Shown: in pieces, positions 47,073 through 57,099 of the stretch | Layout of the letters: the number at the start of each line of letters is the position of its first letter | Numbering within the stretch: position 1 is the first letter of the stretch | Assembly (NCBI RefSeq): GCF_029433855.1 | Contig: NZ_JAROAU010000003.1 | Span: 1,872,584 to 1,936,583 of the forward strand | Reading direction: 5' to 3' | Length of the DNA stretch: 64,000 nt | DNA from: Candidatus Kosakonia sp. 282A-S69 | GTDB taxonomy: Bacteria > Pseudomonadota > Gammaproteobacteria > Enterobacterales > Enterobacteriaceae | The notes under the pieces: model-generated | Databases searched by the model: none | What the model saw: only the letters and a program-made list of their open reading frames with translations | Told to the model about the DNA's origin: nothing | Made by a program: the position numbers and the translations under genes

Positions 47073-47793
47073 AGCCCTGCTCCTCCAGTTGCTTAACCAG
47101 CGTGAAATCGCCTGATTTCACGATGCGCCCCTGATACAGCACATGTACAAAGTCCGGTTTGATGTAGTCGAGAATGCGCTGGTAGTGGGTGACGATAATA
47201 AAGGCGCGTTTCTCATCGCGCAGCGAGTTCACCCCTTCGGCAACAATCTTCAGGGCATCGATATCAAGCCCCGAGTCGGTCTCGTCGAGAATACAGAGTT
47301 CCGGCTCCAGCACCGCCATCTGCAGGATGTCGTTACGCTTCTTCTCACCGCCGGAAAAGCCAACGTTAACCGAGCGGCTCAGCAGATCCTCCGGCATCTT
47401 CAGGAGTTTGATCTTCTCTTCCATCAAATCCTGAAAATCGAAGCGATCCAGCGCCTCTTCGCCACGATATTTACGCACCGCGTTGAGCGCGGTTTGCAGA
47501 AAGAACTGATTGCTGACGCCGGGGATCTCCACCGGATACTGGAAGGCCATAAAGACGCCTTCGCCCGCGCGATCTTCGGGCGACAGCTCCAGCAGATCTT
47601 TGCCTTTAAACGCCACGCTGCCGCCGGTCACTTCATAATCTTCGCGCCCGGCGAGGGTAGCGGAGAGCGTACTCTTACCAGAGCCGTTCGGGCCCATAAT
47701 GGCGTGCACTTCGCCCGGACGCACCTCAAGGTTCAGGCCGCGCAGAATCGATTTATCTTCAACACCAACCTGCAAATCTTTGATACTTAACAT
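47047..47793 (-). CDS. sufC: SufC ATPase of the Fe-S scaffold
   Basis: A 248-residue ABC-type ATPase, soluble rather than a transporter. Walker A is GPNGSGKST, the signature is VGFSGGEKKR, and Walker B is LCILDETDSGLD. Its ATP hydrolysis drives conformational change in SufB-SufD. 17 bases after sufB. Confidence 0.98.
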   Translation of the reverse strand: MLSIKDLQVGVEDKSILRGLNLEVRPGEVHAIMGPNGSGKSTLSATLAGREDYEVTGGSVAFKGKDLLELSPEDRAGEGVFMAFQYPVEIPGVSNQFFLQTALNAVRKYRGEEALDRFDFQDLMEEKIKLLKMPEDLLSRSVNVGFSGGEKKRNDILQMAVLEPELCILDETDSGLDIDALKIVAEGVNSLRDEKRAFIIVTHYQRILDYIKPDFVHVLYQGRIVKSGDFTLVKQLEEQGYGWLTEQQ

Positions 47794-47810
47794 TTATTAT
47801 CCTTTAATTC

Positions 47811-49295
47811 TTAACCGACGCTGTGTTCAAGACTAATGGCCAGCAGTTTTTGCGCTTCGACGGCAAACTCCAGCGGCAGCTCGGAGAAGACATCTTTACA
47901 GAAGCCGTTAACAATCATGGAGATGGCGTCATCTTCGCTGATGCCGCGCTGCAGACAGTAAAAGAGCTGATCTTCACCGATACGTGAAGTGGTCGCTTCA
48001 TGCTCCAGCTGCGCGCTGTTGTTGCGGCACTCGACATAAGGGAAAGTGTGCGCACCGCAATCAGGGCCAATCAGCATTGAGTCACACTGGGTAAAGTTTC
48101 GTGCGTTGGTTGCTGTCGGCATGATTTTCACCAGCCCGCGGTAGCTGTTCTGGCTGTGTCCGGCCGAGATCCCTTTCGAAATAATCGTCGATTTGGTGTT
48201 CTTACCGATGTGGATCATCTTGGTGCCGGTATCGGCCTGCTGATGCCCGCTGGTAAGCGCCACCGAGAAGAATTCGCCAATCGAATTGTCACCGCGCAGG
48301 ATACAGCTCGGGTACTTCCAGGTGATCGCAGAACCGGTCTCCGACTGTGTCCACGACATTTTGCTGTTCTCGCCTTCGCACAGCGCACGCTTGGTAACGA
48401 AGTTGAGGATACCGCCGGTGTTGTTATCGCCAGGGAACCAGTTTTGCACCGTGGAATATTTCACTTCCGCATCTTTGTGGATGATCACTTCCACCACCGC
48501 CGCATGCAGCTGGTAGCTGTCGCGCACCGGCGCAGAGCAGCCTTCGATATAGCTGACGTAGCTCCCTTCATCCGCCACCAGAATGGTGCGCTCGAACTGG
48601 CCGGTCTTCTCCGCGTTGATGCGGAAATAGGTCGACAGCTCCATCGGGCAGCGCACCCCTTTCGGGATGTAAATAAAGGTGCCGTCAGAGGCGACGGCGG
48701 CATTCAGCGCGGCGAAGAAGTTATCGTTCGAGGGCACCACGGTGCCGAGGTATTTCTGCACCAGCTCCGGGTGATCGTGGATCGCCTCACCGAATGAGCA
48801 GAAGATGATCCCCTGTTCGGAGAGCTTCTCGCGATAGGTGGTGGCAACGGAGACCGAGTCAAAAATGGCGTCAACCGCCACCTCTTTGCCTTCACGCACC
48901 GGCACGCCGAGCTGGTTAAAGGCCTCTTCGACCTCTTCGGTCAGCCAGGCATTGGCGTTGGTCTGCTGCACCGCGCCGGGCTGCGAGGCGCAGGCGTCGT
49001 CACAGTTACCGCATGAGGGAGCGGAGTAGTAGCTATAATCCTGGTAGTTAAGCTTGTCGTAATGGGCTTTTAACCAGTGCGGCTCTTCCATCTCCAGCCA
49101 GGCGTGAAAAGCGTTGAGACGAAACTCCAGCATCCACTCAGGCTCATTACGTTTCGCCGAAATGGCACGCACGACCTCTTCGCTGATGCCTTTCGCCAGC
49201 TCATCCGTATTCAGCCGGGTAAAAAAGCCCTCTTTATAATTGATATTGCCGGTCCAGGTTTTGACATCGTCAGTTGCTTCAGTATTACGAGACAT
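47811..49295 (-). CDS. sufB: Fe-S scaffold subunit SufB
   Basis: A 494-residue core scaffold protein that receives sulfur from SufE and binds the nascent cluster. Conserved cysteines lie in [25 protein letters not shown] (read in pieces near residues 395-425). The start at 49295 ([10 protein letters not shown]) matches E. coli; 13 further codons upstream overlap the sufA end and are unlikely. Confidence 0.97.
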   Translation of the reverse strand: MSRNTEATDDVKTWTGNINYKEGFFTRLNTDELAKGISEEVVRAISAKRNEPEWMLEFRLNAFHAWLEMEEPHWLKAHYDKLNYQDYSYYSAPSCGNCDDACASQPGAVQQTNANAWLTEEVEEAFNQLGVPVREGKEVAVDAIFDSVSVATTYREKLSEQGIIFCSFGEAIHDHPELVQKYLGTVVPSNDNFFAALNAAVASDGTFIYIPKGVRCPMELSTYFRINAEKTGQFERTILVADEGSYVSYIEGCSAPVRDSYQLHAAVVEVIIHKDAEVKYSTVQNWFPGDNNTGGILNFVTKRALCEGENSKMSWTQSETGSAITWKYPSCILRGDNSIGEFFSVALTSGHQQADTGTKMIHIGKNTKSTIISKGISAGHSQNSYRGLVKIMPTATNARNFTQCDSMLIGPDCGAHTFPYVECRNNSAQLEHEATTSRIGEDQLFYCLQRGISEDDAISMIVNGFCKDVFSELPLEFAVEAQKLLAISLEHSVG

Positions 49296-49303
49296 AGTAC
49301 CGC

Positions 49304-49660
49304 CTATACCCCAAAGCTTTCGCCACAGCCGCACTCGTGCTGCGCTTTCGGGTTATTAAATTTGAAGATCTGGTTCAAGCCTTCGCGCACATAGTCCACT
49401 TCGGTGCCATCGATAAAAGGCATGGCCTGTAAAGGGACGTAGAGGCGAGCGCCATCAGATTCGTACAGCAGGTCGTCGTCGTTCGGCTCGCTTACGGTGT
49501 CAAGAACATAACCAAAGCCTGCGCAGCCGGTCTGCTTAATACCGAGCCGTACGCCAAGGAGGCCAGCCTGTTTTTCCGTTAACGCACGGATATGCTCCGC
49601 GGCGGCTGGCGTCATGGTGAGCCCGCGCCATGCAAAATCTTCGGGGTTAAATGATTCCAT
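49304..49660 (-). CDS. sufA: A-type Fe-S carrier SufA
   Basis: A 118-residue carrier with the three A-type cysteines: one in [10 protein letters not shown] and two in [10 protein letters not shown]. It delivers clusters to target proteins. First gene of the suf operon, with a Fur box about 50 bases upstream, consistent with induction by iron starvation. Confidence 0.98.
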   Translation of the reverse strand: MESFNPEDFAWRGLTMTPAAAEHIRALTEKQAGLLGVRLGIKQTGCAGFGYVLDTVSEPNDDDLLYESDGARLYVPLQAMPFIDGTEVDYVREGLNQIFKFNNPKAQHECGCGESFGV

Positions 49661-49707
49661 CGTGTTACCTCACTTCATCTGAGCTGAAGGGCATAACGCT
49701 ATGTTAG

Positions 49708-49722
49708 TGATAATAATTCTCA
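49708..49722. promoter_or_regulatory. Fur box of the suf operon
   Basis: TGATAATAATTCTCA matches the 7-1-7 Fur consensus TGATAATNATTATCA with one mismatch. It lies upstream of sufA, where Fur represses suf in E. coli. IscR and OxyR sites are expected further upstream but I could not fix them by eye. Confidence 0.8.
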
Positions 49723-50050
49723 CTTCAACCTCCTGACCGCAGGGTTATTCGCCCACGGGCCCTTTTTACAGCGTATCTGTTAAGCATAGACCCTGTTGGG
49801 AGGGTGCAGAGCACGGTAAAAAAATGATTAATAAATTGATAATTAATGGCTTTAGCAAGCGTAACGCGTTAAATCGGTAAAAGCGCAAAAAATGTATAGG
49901 AAATGCCTATTTTTATTATAGGAAAGGCTTAAAAATGGATGCCTGGCGAAGAATAGGAATTTGCAGACTCACGGGGCGAGCGATCTTTTATATGATGAGC
50001 GCACTTTTACCGCGCTCACGCCAACGGGCGCTCATATAAGGAAAAGCGTG
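49723..50050. other. Divergent sufA/hydrolase upstream region
   Basis: About 330 bases. The part nearest sufA should hold the rest of the suf control region; 49800-49940 is AT-rich. I see no gene. The K-12 genes ydiH and rydB, found near this spot, were not recognised. Confidence 0.5.
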
Positions 50051-50842
50051 ATGCAGACACCAACTACCCTGTCATACATCGATAGCGGCAGCGGCTATCC
50101 CCTCCTGCTTGGTCACAGTTACCTGTTTGATAAAACCATGTGGTCGCCACAAATGACCGCCCTCGCGAAGCAGTTTCGCGTCATTGTGCCTGACCTGTGG
50201 GGGCATGGTGAATCGCCCGCACTGCCCGCCGGAACAAGCACAATGGCCGATCTCGCCGCCGATCATCTGCAGATTATGGACGCTCTCGGTATTGAGGAGT
50301 TCGCGGTGGTCGGGCTGTCGGTCGGCGGAATGTGGGGCGCTGAGCTCGCCGCCATGGCGCCGCAGCGGGTTAAAGCGCTAATGCTCTTTGACACCTTTGT
50401 CGGCAGTGAGACGGATGAGGCGCGAGAGAAGTATTTCGCCATGCTTAACGCTATCGACGCCGCAGGTACGCTTCCCGCGCCGCTGCTGGCGTATGTCGTC
50501 TCGCAGTTCTACTCGCACAATGCCGACCCGTCTGACGTCCAGGCGCTCACCGCCCGGCTCGGCGCACTCAGCGCAGAAGAGCTGCGCGCGAGCATCGTGC
50601 CCCTTGGCAAGCTTATTTTCGGGCGTCCCGATCGCATGGCAATTCTGGAGAAAATTACCTGTCCGGTGCAGGTTGCCACCGGAGAGCTGGATTTACCGCG
50701 CCCGCCGTTGGAGGGGCAATTAATGGCGGAAAAAGTGGGCTGTGAATTTAGCCTTATTCCCAGTGCTGCCCATATTAGCAACCGGGAAAACCCTGAATTC
50801 GTCACCCGGATGATTATCGATTTCCTGACCCGTCATGTTTAA
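50051..50842 (+). CDS. Alpha/beta-hydrolase fold protein
   Basis: A 263-residue hydrolase. The oxyanion/early segment LLLGHSYLFDKTMW, nucleophile elbow GLSVGG (Ser90), acid in VATGELDLPRP and His in PSAAHISNREN form a complete Ser-Asp-His set. The nearest familiar types are 3-oxoadipate enol-lactonase-like and BioH-like esterases; the substrate is not deducible. ATG at 50051 follows AAGGAAAAGCG; a 30-codon upstream extension lacks support. K-12 has no equivalent at this site. Confidence 0.85.
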   Translation: MQTPTTLSYIDSGSGYPLLLGHSYLFDKTMWSPQMTALAKQFRVIVPDLWGHGESPALPAGTSTMADLAADHLQIMDALGIEEFAVVGLSVGGMWGAELAAMAPQRVKALMLFDTFVGSETDEAREKYFAMLNAIDAAGTLPAPLLAYVVSQFYSHNADPSDVQALTARLGALSAEELRASIVPLGKLIFGRPDRMAILEKITCPVQVATGELDLPRPPLEGQLMAEKVGCEFSLIPSAAHISNRENPEFVTRMIIDFLTRHV

Positions 50843-51311
50843 TTGACGCTTTTTTCTCCCGGGTGCGCTTTTTTCTTCGGGTGCGCCCACCTTATTTTCC
50901 TCACTGGCCGTGATTTATTGTCAGTAATGAGTTCATGTTTAAACAATTAATGCTTTTACTGACTCATTAAACTGTCAAACAGCGCCCTCGCAGCGCCGTT
51001 TCGTTGCCCCCTTTTCACACAATACAAAAATTGATTCTTGATGTTTTATCAGCGATAACAAGAAGATAAGAAAAACCCAAAACAAACCAACAGATAATAA
51101 TCTGCCGTTAATAGAAATATTACGTCGATAAATCCGACCAATTATATAGATTTAAGCGATCGGTTTTGTAATAGCAATAGATAGAGGCTATCAAACAGCA
51201 GCAGATCGATCACTTAAAACAATTTTCAAATGTGATGATTGCGTAGGTAAAATTGCAAACTTGTATATTGGAAAAGTCCTGTTCTTTTGAGTAGGGAGCT
51301 TAATCAGGGAA
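50843..51311. other. AT-rich intergenic region before the EAL-like gene
   Basis: 469 bases. It starts with two copies of CGGGTGCGC near 50858-50886 separated by a T-rich spacer, possibly part of the hydrolase 3' end, then becomes strongly AT-rich (about 51010-51250). No gene is visible. Confidence 0.5.
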
Positions 51312-51884
51312 ATGAAATCAATAATAGTCGATATTGCTGATAAGAAACTTCTCGTAACGGCAGAATTTCTGCCGGTGACCGATTTATCGGGAAAAAATAT
51401 CCTTTGTTACCAGGCAAGCGCGCGTTTTGTTGAGTACAGCGATCGCCCCACCCTCCCCCGTCCGGTAGCGATAACATCCGGGGAGCCGCCGAGCGTGGCC
51501 GAATTTATTTTTACGACGCTGTGCCAGCTGGCAAAAAAGAAAGAGACGCTCTGTTTCTCCTTTACACTTCCGCCGCAGCGGCTGAACGATAGCGACTATC
51601 TCGCCACGCTTCATCACCTCTGCACCCGTTATGATGTCGCCGCGGAGCGTATCGAAATTACCCTCGATAAGCGGATCGCGCACGCAGAGCTTCAGCAGAG
51701 CCTGCCCTTTTTGCGCGAGATTAAAGCCTACGGTTTTATGCTGGGTCTACAGAATCGTGCAGAGCATCTTTTACAGAGTCGCGACAGTGAATGGCAACGC
51801 CTCTTTCCTGCCGTTAAAGGCTACGCGTTACCCCGCCCGCTGACCCTTTCACAACTGCAGTTGCTGGAAGATCTCAGCAGTTAA
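51312..51884 (+). CDS. Short degenerate EAL-domain-like protein
   Basis: A 190-residue protein. The N-terminal segment AEFLPVTDLSGKNILCYQASARF aligns by shape with the EAL-domain start (xxxQPIVDLxTGxIxGxEALxR), but the Glu-Ala-Leu catalytic triplet is gone. A later EITLDKR and a GFMLGLQN segment sit where ExTE and the DDFG metal motif would be, and the metal ligands are missing. It is also shorter than a full EAL domain (about 240). It therefore should not hydrolyse c-di-GMP and may act by protein binding, as YdiV/RflP does. Identity with YdiV is not claimed. The AT-rich upstream DNA suggests acquisition. Confidence 0.6.
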   Translation: MKSIIVDIADKKLLVTAEFLPVTDLSGKNILCYQASARFVEYSDRPTLPRPVAITSGEPPSVAEFIFTTLCQLAKKKETLCFSFTLPPQRLNDSDYLATLHHLCTRYDVAAERIEITLDKRIAHAELQQSLPFLREIKAYGFMLGLQNRAEHLLQSRDSEWQRLFPAVKGYALPRPLTLSQLQLLEDLSS

Positions 51885-51900
51885 CACCCTGCGCTCGCCA

Positions 51901-52257
51901 TTATGGTGCCGGTGTTTCCTTATCCAGACTGCAGAGGATCGCCTTCTCATCGGTATGGTTATTGTCTGAATAGAAAAAGGCTTTTTTAGCTGTTCCCAGC
52001 TGGGTAATGATATGAATCGCAACCCAGTTTGTTTCTGCGTTCTGATCCTGTTTATCGCTATAAAAAAGCGAACGTCCGGTGTACCGATCGCCGATCGTAT
52101 AGGGCTTCTCTTGCGGATCGCTGTAGTGACGCCCGTTTACCGTAAGCCCGTTGGGCTCCACCTCGACGCTGTACTCATCGCAGAGCAGCGTGATGCCGGC
52201 TGACCATGAGCAGGTAGAGAGAAGTGCAAAACAGCCCGCGGCAATAATCCTGATCAT
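51901..52257 (-). CDS. Small secreted protein of unknown function
   Basis: A 118-residue protein with a clear signal peptide (about residues 1-20, MIRIIAAGCFALLSTCSWSA). The mature part has two cysteines (LLCDEYSV and AILCSLDK) that could form a disulfide, and several aromatic residues. I do not recognise the family. The start at 52257 is preceded by GGAGAAGTC; nine further codons upstream would disrupt the signal peptide. It lies downstream of lpxP but is separated from it by a terminator. Confidence 0.8.
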   Translation of the reverse strand: MIRIIAAGCFALLSTCSWSAGITLLCDEYSVEVEPNGLTVNGRHYSDPQEKPYTIGDRYTGRSLFYSDKQDQNAETNWVAIHIITQLGTAKKAFFYSDNNHTDEKAILCSLDKETPAP

Positions 52258-52281
52258 GACTTCTCCATCGTTATTCAACGG

Positions 52282-52307
52282 CAAAACGCCCCTGAAACGG
52301 GGCGTTT
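52282..52307 (-). terminator. Terminator after lpxP
   Basis: On the minus strand AAACGCCCC... folds with GGGGCGTTT over a short loop and continues into TTTT. It lies within 10 bases of the lpxP stop. Confidence 0.88.
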
Positions 52308-52314
52308 AGAAAGA

Positions 52315-53229
52315 TTAGCTGTAAAGCGAAGGTTCGCCGAGCGGGCGCGTTTTGAAACGCCTGTGGATCCATAAATATTGTTCCGGCGCGCGCAGGATTT
52401 CGCGCTCAATCACCCGGTTCATATAGCTGGCAGCGGCAAATTCGTTATGCGCGGGATAATCATTCAGCGCCTGGCCGATATGCAGCGAATAGCCGGTGCT
52501 GCCCTCTTTCCGCACCATCGTTACGGTCAGCATCCTGGCGCCGGAGAGGCGGGAAAGCACGAACGTACCGTTGGTGGTCGCCGCGTCTTTCACCGAGAAG
52601 AAGGGCGCGAAACTGCTGCCCTTACGGCCATAATCCTGATCCGGTGCGAACCAGACGGCTTCGCCCTTTTTCAGGGCCTGCACCAGCCCTTTCAGGTTGC
52701 GGCGATCAATCATCGATTTGTTGGAGCGCATCCGCCCGCGCGTTTGTACCCACTCCATCACCGGGCTGTTGTGCGGGCGATAGGTTGCCATCATCGGCTG
52801 ACAGAGCCCCATCACGCGGCCGCCAAGCTCCAGTGACATAAAGTGCACACCAACTACCATTACCCCCTGGCGGCTAGCCTGCGCAGCCTGCAAATGTTGA
52901 TATCCGTCGACGTCAAACCAGCGACGTACGCGTTTATCCGACCAGAACCAGGCCATGCCGGTCTCAATCAGACCCATGCCCAGCGAGATAAAGTTTTTGG
53001 CGATAAGCGTTTCGCGTACCTCGTCGCTCATATCAGGAAAGCAGAGTTCAAGGTTGCGCTTTGCGATCTGCTCGCGGCGTTTGAGAAAGCGGCGTGATTG
53101 TCGCCCCAGACCGGCGCCAAGACGCGAAAGAAAAGGATAAGGGAGTTGCACCAGTAACCAGAGAAAACCCAGGCCAGCCCAGGTTAGCCAATAGCGCGGG
53201 TGGAGAAATGCCGATTTAAATGTTTTCAT
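52315..53229 (-). CDS. lpxP: Lipid A palmitoleoyltransferase LpxP
   Basis: A 304-residue inner-membrane acyltransferase of the LpxL/LpxM/LpxP family. It has an N-terminal membrane segment (LTWAGLGFLWLLVQLPYPFL), the catalytic H-x4-E motif in GVHFMSLELGG, and APDQDYGRKGSSFAPFF. Sequence agrees far better with E. coli LpxP than LpxL. LpxP puts palmitoleate on lipid A at low temperature. In K-12 lpxP is elsewhere on the chromosome. An additional LpxL copy is expected elsewhere in this genome. Confidence 0.9.
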   Translation of the reverse strand: MKTFKSAFLHPRYWLTWAGLGFLWLLVQLPYPFLSRLGAGLGRQSRRFLKRREQIAKRNLELCFPDMSDEVRETLIAKNFISLGMGLIETGMAWFWSDKRVRRWFDVDGYQHLQAAQASRQGVMVVGVHFMSLELGGRVMGLCQPMMATYRPHNSPVMEWVQTRGRMRSNKSMIDRRNLKGLVQALKKGEAVWFAPDQDYGRKGSSFAPFFSVKDAATTNGTFVLSRLSGARMLTVTMVRKEGSTGYSLHIGQALNDYPAHNEFAAASYMNRVIEREILRAPEQYLWIHRRFKTRPLGEPSLYS

Positions 53230-53435
53230 TTATTTGTTGTCCTTCAAGCCTGTATCCAGTAGCGCTTAAAGAGACAATGAGAACTTCATCAGGTCATTAT
53301 GCGTTACAGCCATTCGCTTGCATCAGTGCAAGCGATACATCCCGTGACGCCAATATAGCACGGAGTGCTAACGCATTATCTTAAGAATAGTGAACAAATC
53401 GTGAAGATTTTCGGCGGTGCCCCGCCGAAATCGCT

Positions 53436-53846
53436 TCATACCACGGCGGTAGTCAGCCGTGAAGAGCAGCAGAGACGCGCCTGCTCATCAAAGATATCGA
53501 TCTGCCACACCTGGTGACGGCCGCCGGTATGCAGGGCTGTGCAGACGCCGCGTACCCGACCGCTACGTACCGATCGCAGATGGTTGGCGTTGACCTCCAG
53601 CCCAACCACTTTTTGCTCCCCTTCCGTGCAGAGATAACCCGCCACCGATCCGAGGGTTTCGGCCAGCACCACCGACGCGCCGCCGTGCAGCAGACCAAAG
53701 GGCTGATGCGTGCGCTCATCGACCGGCATTGAGGCTTCCAGCGTATCGTCGCTGATACGCTCGAAACGGATATCCAGCAGGCCAACCATATTGCCGTCGC
53801 CCATGGCGTTGAGCGCCGCAAGCGTCACCGCGCGTTTCCAGATCAT
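53436..53846 (-). CDS. menI: 1,4-dihydroxy-2-naphthoyl-CoA hydrolase MenI
   Basis: A 136-residue hot-dog-fold thioesterase (formerly YdiI) acting in menaquinone synthesis. The motif [20 protein letters not shown] carries the catalytic Glu and the His-Gly-Gly backbone site. The start at 53846 (MIWKRAVTL) matches E. coli and overlaps the ydiJ stop in a TGATG junction; the longer open frame inside ydiJ is not used. Confidence 0.96.
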   Translation of the reverse strand: MIWKRAVTLAALNAMGDGNMVGLLDIRFERISDDTLEASMPVDERTHQPFGLLHGGASVVLAETLGSVAGYLCTEGEQKVVGLEVNANHLRSVRSGRVRGVCTALHTGGRHQVWQIDIFDEQARLCCSSRLTTAVV

Positions 53847-56800
53847 CACACCATCTCCAGCAGAGCCTGTAAGGGATGGCGCACACCGTTTCCTTCGATG
53901 CGCTTCACCTGGCTGCGGCAGGAGTAGCCTGTCGCCAGACAGCGGTTGCGCGGAAGACGCTGCATCGCCTGATGCCACGATAACTCATAGATACCGAGTG
54001 AATTGGCATGGTTCTTCACTTCATGCCCGTAGGTACCGGCCATCCCGCAGCAGCCAACGCTGACATTTTCCAGCTGCGCGCCGAAACGCGCGAAAATGGC
54101 CGCCCATTGCGCAGGCGCGCCGGGCAAGGCGGTGACTTCGGTACAGTGGCCGAAAAGATACCACGGCTCGCCGCTCACGGCGCGTGGCTCAACTTTTTCC
54201 AGCACCGAGGGCAGCCACTCATGCACAAGTTGCACATGGAAGTCGCCGCGTTTGTCTGCCAGCGCCAGTTTGTACTCATCGCGATAACAGAGCACCAGCG
54301 CCGGATCGACACCGACCATCGGCATTCCCAGCTCGGCAACGCGGTTGAGGAAATCAGCGGTCTTCTGCGCCGTTTTCGCAAAGCGAGTAAGGAAGCCCTT
54401 GATATGCTGCGCTTTACCGTTTGGTGAAAAGGGCAGCACTACCGGGCGGAAACCTAAGCGTTCGACCAGGCGGACAAAATCCGCCACCACCTGCGCGTCG
54501 TAGTAGCTGGTGAAGGGGTCCTGCACCACCAGCACCGTTTTCGCGCGCTGCTCTTCACCCAGGGCTTCCAACTGCTCCAGCGTCATATTGGCGGAGTGAT
54601 GGCCGACCATCTGCCGCTGTAACGATGGCACCGAGAGCAGCGGCAGATCGACCATGCCGATATGCTTTGCCGACAGGTTTCGCACCCATGGCTGGCTCAT
54701 AAAGAAGTTGAAAGTCTTCGGCGCACGCGCCATCAGCGGCGCATAGTCTTCCACCGTCGCGACCAGGTGATCGCGCAGCGGGCGCAGATAGCGACCGTGG
54801 TAGATTTGCAGAAAACGGGAGCGGAACTCCGGGACATCAATCTTGATTGGGCACTGGGTTGAACAGGCTTTACAGGCCAGACAGCCGGACATCGCCTCTT
54901 TCACTTCGTGCGAGAAGTCATACTCGCCGCGGCGGGCATGCCAGCTGTTGCGGGTGCGCTCAATCAGGGTGCGCAGCGAGGCGCGTTTTTCCGGCAGCTC
55001 TCTCTCAAGCTTCAGCGGATCGATCCCCCGGTCGGCCAGCAGGCGCAGCCATTCGCGCACCAGCGTGGCGCGCCCTTTCGGTGAGTGAATGCGGTTGCCG
55101 GTAATCTTCATTGACGGGCACATCGGGCTTTTGACATCAAAATTGAAGCATAACCCGTTACCGTTACACTCCATCGCCCCGCGCCAGGCCGTGCGTGAGG
55201 TGGTCGGGATCTGCCGGTCAAACGTCCCGCGCTTAACCGCATCGACCTGCTTCATCGGCGCATCAATCCCCTCCGGCGGGCAGATTTTCCCCGGATTGAG
55301 GCGGTTCTCGGGATCGAACGCCGCTTTGATTTTCCGCAGCTCGCCGTAGAGCACCTCGCCGAAGAAGGCCGGGCTGTACTCGGCGCGGAACCCTTTACCA
55401 TGCTCGCCCCACAATAACCCGCCATATTTCGCCGTCAGCGCGACCACCTCATCAGAGATCGTTTTCATCAGCACTTCCTGCTGCGGATCGCACATATCCA
55501 GCGCCGGACGCACGTGCAGCACACCGGCATCGACATGACCAAACATGCCATAGCTCAGCCCGTGCCCGTCGAGCAGCGCGCGAAACTCCACGATGTAATC
55601 GGCCAGGTGCTCTGGCGGCACGCAGGTATCTTCCGCAAACGGAATTGGTTTAGCCGCGCCTTTGGCATTCCCCAGCAGGCCAACCGCTTTTTTGCGCATC
55701 GCATAGATACGCTCAATCTCCGCCAGCTCATCGCAGCGCTGCCAGCCAATCACGCCGCCTTCACCGCGCGCCATCAGCTCATCCAGACGCTGACAGAGCG
55801 AGGCAACCTGCGCGTCGATCACGTCTTCATCATCCCCGGCAAATTCGACGATATTGAGGCCGAGCAGGGTTTTATCCGGCACATCGGTAATCAGCGCTTT
55901 GACCGAATGCCAGACGATATCTTCCCGCGCCAGGTTGAGCACTTTCGAGTCGACGGTCTCCACCGACAGCGCGCGCGCCTCAACCATAAAGGGGGCGTTA
56001 CGCAGGGCTGAGTCGAAGGAGTCATATTTGATGTTTACCAGCCGGCGCACTTTCGGCAGGCGGGTGATATCGAGCCTTGCTTCGGTAATAAAGGCCAGCG
56101 TTCCTTCCGAGCCGGTCAGGATTCGCGTCAGGTCAAACTCGGTCATCTCATCATTAAAGACGTGGCGCAAGTCGTAGCCGGTGAGAAAGCGGTTAAGCTT
56201 TGGAAAGTTGTCGATAATCAGCTGGCGGTTGTCGCGACAGCGCTCAAGCACTGTTTTATAGATACGCCCGATGGCGGTGCTGGCCTTGCCAAGGGTTTCG
56301 GCCAGCGCGACAGGCATCGCCTGGGTATCAAGGATATCGCCGCCCAGCAGCACCGCGCGCACCCCGAGTACGTGATCGGAGGTTTTACCGTAGACCAGCG
56401 AACCCTGGCCGGAGGCATCGGTGTTAATCATGCCGCCAAGGGTCGCACGGTTGCTGGTAGAGAGTTCCGGCGCGAAGAAGAAACCATAGGGTTTAAGAAA
56501 CTGGTTAAGCTGATCTTTGATGACGCCCGCTTCAACACGCACCCACCCCTCTTCAGGGTTGATCTCAATAATGCGGTTCATATAGCGGGACATATCAACA
56601 ATGATGCCCTGGTTCAGCGCCTGACCGTTGGTGCCGGTACCGCCGCCACGCGGGGTAAAGACCAGCGACTTAAACCGCGCTTCAGCAGCGAGGCGCGTGA
56701 TCAGGGCAACGTCTGACGTTGAACGGGGGAAGAGAACGGCGTCGGGAAGTAGCTGGTAAATACTGTTGTCTGTCGCCATCGTTAGCCGGTCGGCGTAACT

Positions 56801-56899
56801 GGTGGCGGTATCACCTGTAAAACCTTGCTGCTCCAGTGCTTGCAAAAAATTGAGCACCAGTTGAACGACGCCTGGTGCCTGGGAAATCTGTGGGATCAT
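53846..56899 (-). CDS. ydiJ: YdiJ, FAD-linked and Fe-S oxidoreductase
   Basis: A 1017-residue cytosolic dehydrogenase. The N-terminal half is a VAO-type FAD-binding domain ([16 protein letters not shown] near residue 85, [16 protein letters not shown]) with an FAD-oxidase C domain. Then comes a ferredoxin-like region ([20 protein letters not shown]) and a C-terminal CCG-domain half ([13 protein letters not shown]). Such fusions oxidise D-2-hydroxyacids; relatives have been linked to D-lactate or D-2-hydroxyglutarate, but the substrate here is an inference. menI follows with a one-base overlap. Confidence 0.95.
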   Translation of the reverse strand: MIPQISQAPGVVQLVLNFLQALEQQGFTGDTATSYADRLTMATDNSIYQLLPDAVLFPRSTSDVALITRLAAEARFKSLVFTPRGGGTGTNGQALNQGIIVDMSRYMNRIIEINPEEGWVRVEAGVIKDQLNQFLKPYGFFFAPELSTSNRATLGGMINTDASGQGSLVYGKTSDHVLGVRAVLLGGDILDTQAMPVALAETLGKASTAIGRIYKTVLERCRDNRQLIIDNFPKLNRFLTGYDLRHVFNDEMTEFDLTRILTGSEGTLAFITEARLDITRLPKVRRLVNIKYDSFDSALRNAPFMVEARALSVETVDSKVLNLAREDIVWHSVKALITDVPDKTLLGLNIVEFAGDDEDVIDAQVASLCQRLDELMARGEGGVIGWQRCDELAEIERIYAMRKKAVGLLGNAKGAAKPIPFAEDTCVPPEHLADYIVEFRALLDGHGLSYGMFGHVDAGVLHVRPALDMCDPQQEVLMKTISDEVVALTAKYGGLLWGEHGKGFRAEYSPAFFGEVLYGELRKIKAAFDPENRLNPGKICPPEGIDAPMKQVDAVKRGTFDRQIPTTSRTAWRGAMECNGNGLCFNFDVKSPMCPSMKITGNRIHSPKGRATLVREWLRLLADRGIDPLKLERELPEKRASLRTLIERTRNSWHARRGEYDFSHEVKEAMSGCLACKACSTQCPIKIDVPEFRSRFLQIYHGRYLRPLRDHLVATVEDYAPLMARAPKTFNFFMSQPWVRNLSAKHIGMVDLPLLSVPSLQRQMVGHHSANMTLEQLEALGEEQRAKTVLVVQDPFTSYYDAQVVADFVRLVERLGFRPVVLPFSPNGKAQHIKGFLTRFAKTAQKTADFLNRVAELGMPMVGVDPALVLCYRDEYKLALADKRGDFHVQLVHEWLPSVLEKVEPRAVSGEPWYLFGHCTEVTALPGAPAQWAAIFARFGAQLENVSVGCCGMAGTYGHEVKNHANSLGIYELSWHQAMQRLPRNRCLATGYSCRSQVKRIEGNGVRHPLQALLEMV

Positions 56900-56935
56900 T
56901 ATGCTTGACCCTGCCTGACAGTTAATGTTGTTAAA

Positions 56936-56951
56936 AGTTAATCGTTTGCTT
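56936..56951. promoter_or_regulatory. Candidate PurR box between ydiJ and ydiK
   Basis: AGTTAATCGTTTGCTT keeps the right half (CGTTTGC) of the PurR consensus; the left half is poor. ydiK has been placed in the PurR regulon of E. coli, which motivates this weak call. Confidence 0.3.
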
Positions 56952-57099
56952 TAAGCCCTCATCGTTGTATCACATTTTTTTCTTAGGCGCTCAGCAGAAT
57001 TGCAGGCAGAATCAGGCGGTGCAAAACAGCGGATATCGCTTCGCATAATATTAGGTGCTCGCCTGCCGCACCGCCCCTTCAGCACTGGAAAGGTGAATA

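Noticed and set aside
50858-50886. Two CGGGTGCGC copies as a possible terminator of the hydrolase gene
   Set aside because: They are direct, not inverted, repeats and do not form a convincing stem.
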